Shown piece by piece: positions 14,845 to 19,801 of a stretch of DNA of 19,801 nucleotides; the first letter of the stretch is position 1, and each line of letters starts with the position of its first letter. The stretch lies in NCBI GenBank assembly GCA_003520425.1, contig DOUU01000504.1, forward strand, positions 1,690-21,490, written 5' to 3'. The notes beneath the pieces are model-generated. The model searched no databases, was not told the DNA's origin, and saw nothing but the letters and a program-made list of their open reading frames with translations. The position numbers and the translations under genes are program-made. This DNA comes from Deltaproteobacteria bacterium (GTDB lineage Bacteria; Myxococcota_A; UBA9160).

Positions 14845-15515
14845 GCCGCGATTCGACGGACATCCTGATCTCCTCGCTGGCCCGCGACCTTAAGCCCGTC
14901 CGGCCCGTCCGGCCGCTTCGTGGCGAAATTCTTAGAGTTGCTGCCGTGGGGGGCGCGATCACGATTGCGGTTGTCGCCGGCCTTGGGCTTCGGCCGGGCC
15001 TCGCGGCGGTGCCCGGCTGGACGGCGTTCGTTGCGATGGCGATCGGTCTTGCAGTCTTCGGCCTAGGATCCATCAGCGCAGCTCTCGCGTTCGCAAGGCC
15101 TGGCCTTGAAGGCCGGGGTGTTGCTCTCGCCCTGGGAAGCGGGGTCTCGCTTCTCGTGTGCGTCGGGATCGCTGCATTTTGGCTTCGAGCGGCGCCGTCC
15201 ACAGGAGATGCAGTGTGGGGAGGCGCACGGGAGCTTCCGTGCGTCTTCTTCAGCATTGCGCTCGCGCTACCGGCGGCCTTCTTCGCAACATACCTCGCCG
15301 CATCCGCCGCGCCCATCCATTCAAGCTGGACGTGTGTGCTCACGGGGGCGGGAGGCACCGCGCTCGGAATGGTCGCCGCCCATCTGACCTGCCGGACGCC
15401 CGGTGCGTGGCACACGGTCCTGACCCACGCCCTCGCCCCGGCGTTCGGTGCGCTCCTGCTCGTAGTGCCGATCACGCTGATGCTCCGACGCTGGCAGCTC
15501 ACCGCGCAGAGCTAA
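14841..15515 (+). CDS. NrsF-type (DUF1109) anti-sigma factor, six-helix membrane protein
   Basis: The 224-residue protein is very hydrophobic, with about six membrane helices at roughly 32-52, 60-84, 92-115, 134-156, 164-184 and 196-216. A short cytosolic N-terminus, DILISSLARDLKPVRPVRP, matches the start of NrsF/DUF1109 proteins, which hold ECF sigma factors of the SigF type at the membrane and release them under chromate, cadmium or oxidative stress. Caulobacter NrsF depends on two conserved Cys about 50 residues apart (131 and 181, from memory). Here Cys134 (ELPCVFF) and Cys184 (HLTCRTP) have the same spacing. The ATG is overlapped by the sigma stop and follows a run of eight G. The protein looks intact although its partner does not. 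Confidence 0.85.
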   Translation: MSRDSTDILISSLARDLKPVRPVRPLRGEILRVAAVGGAITIAVVAGLGLRPGLAAVPGWTAFVAMAIGLAVFGLGSISAALAFARPGLEGRGVALALGSGVSLLVCVGIAAFWLRAAPSTGDAVWGGARELPCVFFSIALALPAAFFATYLAASAAPIHSSWTCVLTGAGGTALGMVAAHLTCRTPGAWHTVLTHALAPAFGALLLVVPITLMLRRWQLTAQS

Positions 15516-16098
15516 GGCCGCCAGCTTCCGCGCCTTGCGATTCCCGCCCTTCTGCGGGAGCACTTCTGGTGGCCCATCGCACCGCTTCCCTTCCTTCGCG
15601 TCTCGCAAATCGCAGGGAATCAGAGCCCTTCCGGAATCCGGCTCGCATGGGCTGCCACCGCAATCCCGAAGATCCGTTGAACGCGTCCCACCAGGGCGAT
15701 CTTTGCGGAGAAGGTGGCAGTGTCCTGAATGGACCCAAGGGCCAAACATGAGCCTTAAGCCGTCGCGAGGATTCGCCTGAGAATCCGATTGCCCAATGGA
15801 CGAGGTGTGCGTATCCGCCCGTGGGATCGAAGCGTATAGATCCGTGGGCGGCTCGCTTGTCGTCCACAAATAGTGCCCTGTCTCTCTTGGGTGTGAGGCT
15901 ACGCGGTCGAAGCGAATTTCTACTGTCCGGTCAGACAATGCGGCTTACAAAGCGTACTCGCACGCCTCGATGTGTCAGGTAGGGCCAGTCTGCCCTGCGC
16001 ACGTCGCGATCTGTTGATCGAAGAGCGCGGCAAGTCCGCTGATGGCCTACACGCAACGATGACTGGCTCGGCGGGAGATTCGAAATCGGAGAATAGCG
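15516..16098. other. Intergenic region of 583 bases with small hairpins
   Basis: No convincing gene lies here. I see a hairpin near the left end (15543-15560), GGATTC...GAATCC at 15769-15786, and an imperfect hairpin made of CCGCC with GGATC (15815-15827) against GATCC with GGCGG (15839-15851). The promoter of the Cyc2-like gene should be in the right part; I cannot see its boxes. Confidence 0.45.
15543..15560 (+). terminator. Hairpin after the anti-sigma gene
   Basis: TCCCGC (15543-15548) pairs with GCGGGA (15555-15560) around the loop CCTTCT, starting 28 bases after the anti-sigma stop. It is well placed for a terminator of the sigma-anti-sigma operon, but no T-run follows. Confidence 0.35.
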
Positions 16099-17484
16099 GT
16101 GATTCGCAGACAGATCTTGACCTCTGGCTTGCTTGTCGTTGGGCTGCTGCTCTCGTCACCGGCAGCGTGGGCAATTCCAAGTTTTGCCCGCCAAACAAAA
16201 CTTCCCTGCAACGCATGCCATACCCAGTTTCCGGAGCTCAACGCCTTCGGTCGAGAGTTCAAGCTGAACGGCTATGTGCTGAGGAACATCGACGGAATCG
16301 AGCAGAAGAACTCAGCGGGACGAAAGGACCTGGACCTCCCGATCATCCCCCTTCTCTCGGTGATGTTTCAAACCTCGCTTACGCAGACGGAGAAATCGCA
16401 AACCGGCTTGGCGGGCACGCTCGGGCGGGTGCAGAACACGACGGTACAGTTCCCGCAGCAGGTCAGCCTCTTCTATGGCGGGGAGTTCACAAACCATATC
16501 GGGGGATTTACGCAGTTCACCTACACCCCTGCAGCAGGAACGTTCGGAATCGACAATACGGACATCCGGTTCGCGGATCACACCGTGTGGATGGAAAAGC
16601 GCCTCGTCTACGGGGTTTCAGTCAACAACAACCCTACCGTGCAAGACCTGTGGAACAGCACGCCCGCCTGGCGGTTTCCGTACATTTCATCTGCCGTCGC
16701 GCCGACCCCGGCGGCGTCGCCCCTTATCGCCGGAGCCTTGGCGCAGCAGGTGGTGGGGGTCACGGGCTATGCGATGTGGGATGATCTCGTCTACGCGGAG
16801 GCTGGCGTGTATCGCTCAGCGCCGCAAGGGATCGGCAACGGCCCGCTCAACGGGAACAACACAAGCAACGTGATTTCGGACATGGCTCCGTATTGGCGAT
16901 TCGGACTTCAGAAGCAAATCGAGAACCAGTACTTCATGATCGGAACGTTTGGGCTCGTAGCGAGTCTTTTCCCGGGCCAGAATGCCCCAGGAGGTCCTCA
17001 GCCGCTTTCTGGGCCCTCGAACCGCTTCACGGATGTGGGGATCGACGCGAACTACCACTTGATGCTCGGCGAAAACAGCATCACGGCCCACGCCTCTTGG
17101 ATCCACGAGACACAACACTACAGCCAAACCTTCCTCGAGCTTGGTGGTGCTGAAAATTCCTATGACGCCCTCAACAGCTTTCAGCTCGCGACGACGTTCC
17201 ATTGGGGTTCTCGCTGGAGCTTTACGGCGGCGCCCTTCGTGACCTTCGGATCCCAGGATCCTGTGCTCTACGCACCGGCGCCGATCACCGGCAGTCGCAC
17301 CGGGCGGCCCAACAGCGACGGTGTGACCCTGGAAGTGGACCTAAATGCGTGGCGGAACGCACGGCTTGGTTTGCAATACGTGGCCTACTTCGAGTTCAAC
17401 GGAGCTCACTCGAACTATGACGGCTTCGGACGCAACGCATCGGCAAACAACACGATCTACCTGTTCGGATGGCTCGCCTACTAG
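16099..17484 (+). CDS. Cyc2-like outer-membrane cytochrome-porin, single heme
   Basis: The 461-residue protein has a signal peptide (residues 1-25, ending AWA), followed directly by IPSFARQTKLPCNACHTQFP. The CNACH at 37-41 is a single c-type heme site, and LNAFGREFKLNGY follows. The order A-x-P-x-F-A-R-Q-T, then CxxCH, then L-N-x-F-G-R-x-F-K-x-x-G is the N-terminus of Cyc2, the fused cytochrome-porin that moves electrons across the outer membrane in Fe(II) oxidisers. Residues about 80-461 are rich in alternating aromatic strands and end in YLFGWLAY, consistent with an outer-membrane beta-barrel. The length suits Cyc2 (about 400-530). It starts at GTG with GGAG seven bases upstream. No inner-membrane or periplasmic electron partner is in the window. 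Related single-heme barrel proteins of unknown function also carry this N-terminus, so Fe(II) oxidation is not proven. Confidence 0.8.
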   Translation: MIRRQILTSGLLVVGLLLSSPAAWAIPSFARQTKLPCNACHTQFPELNAFGREFKLNGYVLRNIDGIEQKNSAGRKDLDLPIIPLLSVMFQTSLTQTEKSQTGLAGTLGRVQNTTVQFPQQVSLFYGGEFTNHIGGFTQFTYTPAAGTFGIDNTDIRFADHTVWMEKRLVYGVSVNNNPTVQDLWNSTPAWRFPYISSAVAPTPAASPLIAGALAQQVVGVTGYAMWDDLVYAEAGVYRSAPQGIGNGPLNGNNTSNVISDMAPYWRFGLQKQIENQYFMIGTFGLVASLFPGQNAPGGPQPLSGPSNRFTDVGIDANYHLMLGENSITAHASWIHETQHYSQTFLELGGAENSYDALNSFQLATTFHWGSRWSFTAAPFVTFGSQDPVLYAPAPITGSRTGRPNSDGVTLEVDLNAWRNARLGLQYVAYFEFNGAHSNYDGFGRNASANNTIYLFGWLAY

Positions 17485-18106
17485 GGGCTAAGGAAGACGC
17501 AGCTTCCTTGGCCTAAGTCGTGAAACAGATGAGACGTCGTGGGTGCCTCGCTCACGGGTCGAGCGCGCCACGGGAGGGGCGCGGCGGTCGAGCCGCTGCG
17601 CCATGCGCCGCCGCGGAAAGGACCCGAGAATCGGTGGAGGGGACCATCCCTAGCCACCGGCTCACTCTCATTGCCCGGTCGAGCGCCCGGGGACCCGCAT
17701 CTCGCACAGGTCAGCCGCGACCCACCGCGAGAAGAGACGAGACGCTCCACGGTCCCCGGATTGATCATGCTTCGCCGGCAGGGCATGATGCCCCGGGCAA
17801 AGCTCGAAGGGAGGTGGTCCGCATCGGCCGCTGCCGCGGTGGGGTCGCCCTCAAGACCTTCAGAAACGGCGTCTTCGGCGCAAGGGGAGGGATCGCCGAA
17901 GGCGGACGGGGGAGGGGAGCGCCTCGCGAGAGCGGACTGCGAACCGTGGATCCCACCGGGCAGCGCCGGCGAGCGTCCCGGCAGCGCGATGCGGGTGGAC
18001 ACAGTCGCGGCTAGGTGCGCAATCCCATTCCTGGGCTGCTTCGGAGCGATGCTGACCGGCGAGACTCGACTACGGGAGTAAGCGAAAGGAGAGTACGGTC
18101 CCGCCC
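17485..18106. other. Intergenic region of 622 bases, stop-poor on both strands
   Basis: Three overlapping long open frames cross this GC-rich stretch: 17520-18014 and 17539-18081 rightward, and 17481-18002 leftward. Each gives a Pro-, Arg-, Ser- and Gly-rich product without domain, signal or repeat structure, so I do not call a gene. A hairpin, ATCATGC (17764-17770) with GCATGAT (17783-17789), is the clearest structure. An AAAGGAGAG at 18085-18093 lies 13 bases before the channel gene, rather far for its ribosome site. Confidence 0.45.
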
Positions 18107-19306
18107 ATGAGCGTCTTAGGAGAGATCTCGCGAGAGGAGATTCGGCGGCGCCTCCACGACCCGTCGCTCACGATTGTGGATGTGCTTCCCGCCTCGTCCT
18201 ACGCGGAGGCGCACATCCCAGGGGCGATCGGTCTCCCTATGGAGGAGGTTGCGATTCGCGCGCCCCTCCTTCTGCCCGACCGGGACGCGGAGATCGCAGT
18301 CTATTGTGGCGGGCCCACCTGTCCTCGTGCCGAGCTTGCCGCGGGCACACTCCGCGAACTTGGCTACTCGAAGGTTCGCCACTACCACGGCGGGATTGAA
18401 GAATGGAGAGATGCGGGGGAGCCGCTCGTGAGCTCCAGAGGCGAACGTGTGATGCCGGATCTGCCGCGACGAGCCGTCGCGGTTCAGTCGGAACGAAGCC
18501 CCATCTGGCAACGCTGGACGTCAGCTCTCCTGGATCTCGTTGAACGCTGGTCAACGGCCAAGCTTTTCGGCGTCTGGCTCGCGATGGTCGTTCTGAGCGG
18601 TTGCATTTACTGGTTTGGGGGCCTTCTCGGATTTGGCTGGCTCACCGAAGCCGGGAGGCCCGTCGGTCGAGGCCTCAAGGGCCTCATGACCGCCATCTAT
18701 TTCAGTTTTGTGACCACATCGTCTGTGGGCTACGGCGACGTGCTGCCAGTGGGCCCGGCGCGCATCCTTGCCATCTTCGAAGCCGTCGCGGGGCTTTTGA
18801 TCTTTGGGGCCGTGGTGGCAAAGTTCGTGTCGCGTCGCCAGGAAGAGCTCGTTCTCCAGATCCATCGCACCACATTTGAAGACCGCCTAAACCGCGTGCA
18901 GACGAACCTCCACCTGTGCTTGTCGGACTTTCTCGCGATTGCGTCGCTCTGCGACGGCGGCTCGATACCCGCCGACCGGATCGCGGCCCGGCTCGATAGC
19001 GCCGCCCTCGTCTTCGTGAGCGAAATGCAGACCATTCACGATCTCCTGTACATGCCTCAACGCACACCGGACGACCGGATCCTGGCAGCCATACTGGCCA
19101 ATCTCGCATCCTCGTTGCGCACTCTGCACGATCTTCTCACCTGCCTGCCGCCGGACTTTTCGTCCTCTATGGTGCTCGGCGACGCTCTCAAGCGGATCTC
19201 GTCCCTCGCGGAGGAGATCTGCTCCGACTGTGTTCCCCGCGCCTATGCGCCAGTGCTTGCGAGCTGGATGGACCGCATTCGAGAAGCAGCGCGGCTGATC
19301 GCGTGA
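18107..19306 (+). CDS. Rhodanese domain fused to two-helix potassium channel
   Basis: The 399-residue protein has three parts. Residues 5-108 are a rhodanese domain: LTIVDVLPASSYAEAHIPGA, the active loop VYCGGPTCPRA (Cys67 as the likely persulfide site, with Cys72), and YHGGIEEWRDAGEPL. Residues about 153-242 are a two-helix ion channel: a first helix (LFGVWLAMVVLSGCIYWFGG), a pore loop with the K+ filter TTSSVGYGD (203-211), and a second helix ending at AKFVSRRQEE. Residues 243-399 form a helical cytosolic region with five Cys (271, 282, 346, 372, 375). The rhodanese CX4C loop resembles that of sulfide-sensing rhodanese proteins. A sulfane-sulfur- or redox-controlled K+ channel is a reasonable inference. 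I know of no such named channel. The ribosome site is weak: GGAG lies about 15 bases upstream. Confidence 0.9.
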   Translation: MSVLGEISREEIRRRLHDPSLTIVDVLPASSYAEAHIPGAIGLPMEEVAIRAPLLLPDRDAEIAVYCGGPTCPRAELAAGTLRELGYSKVRHYHGGIEEWRDAGEPLVSSRGERVMPDLPRRAVAVQSERSPIWQRWTSALLDLVERWSTAKLFGVWLAMVVLSGCIYWFGGLLGFGWLTEAGRPVGRGLKGLMTAIYFSFVTTSSVGYGDVLPVGPARILAIFEAVAGLLIFGAVVAKFVSRRQEELVLQIHRTTFEDRLNRVQTNLHLCLSDFLAIASLCDGGSIPADRIAARLDSAALVFVSEMQTIHDLLYMPQRTPDDRILAAILANLASSLRTLHDLLTCLPPDFSSSMVLGDALKRISSLAEEICSDCVPRAYAPVLASWMDRIREAARLIA

Positions 19307-19465
19307 GCCCGAGATGCCCGCAAGGCGTGTCGGAAGCGGACTGTCCTGGTCGTTGCATTGCGCAGCACAGCGGGCGACAAGGTCAGGAATCGTCAAGATC
19401 GGTGCACACGCCCACCACCTCTCGGGTCGCCTTCGCCTCCAGTCAGGCCGGTCTTCCAGGGTGCG

Positions 19466-19801
19466 TCATGCGGCTCGCCGCTCCGGGGTGAAGCGGACGA
19501 GCAAACGCACGCAGGAGCGCACGAGAGCGGACGGTCGGAACTCGGGTCCCCCACTGGCGTACTCCATGTCGGGAAGTCGACGGAGGATCTCGCGAAATGC
19601 AACCCGCAGCTCCATGCGCGCGAGGTTCGCCCCGAGGCAGAAGTGGCTCCCGATTCCGAATGCCACGTGGTGCGGCTCGCGATCGATGTCGAAACGCTCA
19701 GGCTCCGGAAAAACGTCGGCGTCGCGGTTTGCGGACGGATAAACGAGCAGCACCTTCTGGCCCTCCCGCAGCGCCTTGCCCCGGAGCGTGGTGTCGCTCG
19801 T
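19466..19801 (-). CDS. Cytochrome P450, C-terminal part; start outside window
   Basis: About 111 residues are visible, running off the right edge in frame (upstream residues TSDTTLRGKALREGQKVLLV). The heme-binding loop FGIGSHFCLGANLAR, with the Cys thiolate ligand, is complete, and the preceding YPSANRDADVFPEPERFDID is typical of bacterial class I P450s. The end, SALVRSCVRLLVRF, closes the fold. The EXXR helix and oxygen-binding Thr lie beyond the window. Such enzymes oxidise small organic substrates with ferredoxin or a fused reductase as partner; neither is in the window. It converges with the rhodanese-channel gene, leaving 159 bases between stops, in which I see no clear terminator. Confidence 0.93.
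   Translation of the reverse strand, partial: TSDTTLRGKALREGQKVLLVYPSANRDADVFPEPERFDIDREPHHVAFGIGSHFCLGANLARMELRVAFREILRRLPDMEYASGGPEFRPSALVRSCVRLLVRFTPERRAA

Noticed and set aside
17481..18081. Long frames on both strands between the Cyc2-like and channel genes as genes
   Set aside because: The products are low-complexity, rich in Arg, Pro, Ser and Gly, with no domain, signal peptide or plausible ribosome site.

Overview
The window is GC-rich DNA, densely coded, with short intergenic gaps and GTG and TTG starts beside ATG. It carries 17 protein genes that I can support: 15 complete, and one cut by each window edge. I see no rRNA, tRNA, CRISPR array, transposase or phage gene. The gene mix points to an uncultivated environmental bacterium of the former Deltaproteobacteria. 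The clues are a probable F420-dependent oxidoreductase, a P450, an NrsF-type anti-sigma factor, a secreted protein with CSxTTxQ-type cysteine modules, and a porin-like cytochrome. Candidatus Binatota or a myxobacterial relative would fit. This is inference from gene style, not a phylogenetic result.

Left part (1-6447), envelope and secreted proteins: the C-terminal part of a parallel beta-helix protein; a leftward group of a coiled-coil exported protein (DUF3251-like), a 90-residue membrane-anchored protein and a DUF202-DUF302 fusion; then a rightward 619-residue secreted protein with three cysteine modules, overlapping a small exported OB-fold-like protein.

Middle part (6760-13763), metabolism and stress: a half-size TauE/SafE permease and a DUF72 protein run rightward. 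They converge on a leftward block of an amidohydrolase, a GNAT-like protein, a SAM methyltransferase, an arsenate reductase and an LLM-class oxidoreductase. Genes from the oxidoreductase to the GNAT-like protein are tightly spaced. The reductase and methyltransferase overlap by ATGA, so this looks like one operon with arsenate reduction in it. A second GNAT protein and a DUF3303 protein lie upstream on the same strand.

Right part (14272-19801), redox and electron transfer: an ECF sigma factor whose region 4 looks frame-scrambled is translationally coupled to an NrsF-type six-helix anti-sigma factor that keeps two candidate redox cysteines. Then come a Cyc2-like outer-membrane protein (one heme site plus a predicted beta-barrel) and a rhodanese domain fused to a two-helix K+ channel. 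The start of a leftward cytochrome P450 region fills the right edge. The most unusual items are the rhodanese-channel fusion, the Cyc2-like protein and the damaged sigma gene beside an intact anti-sigma gene.
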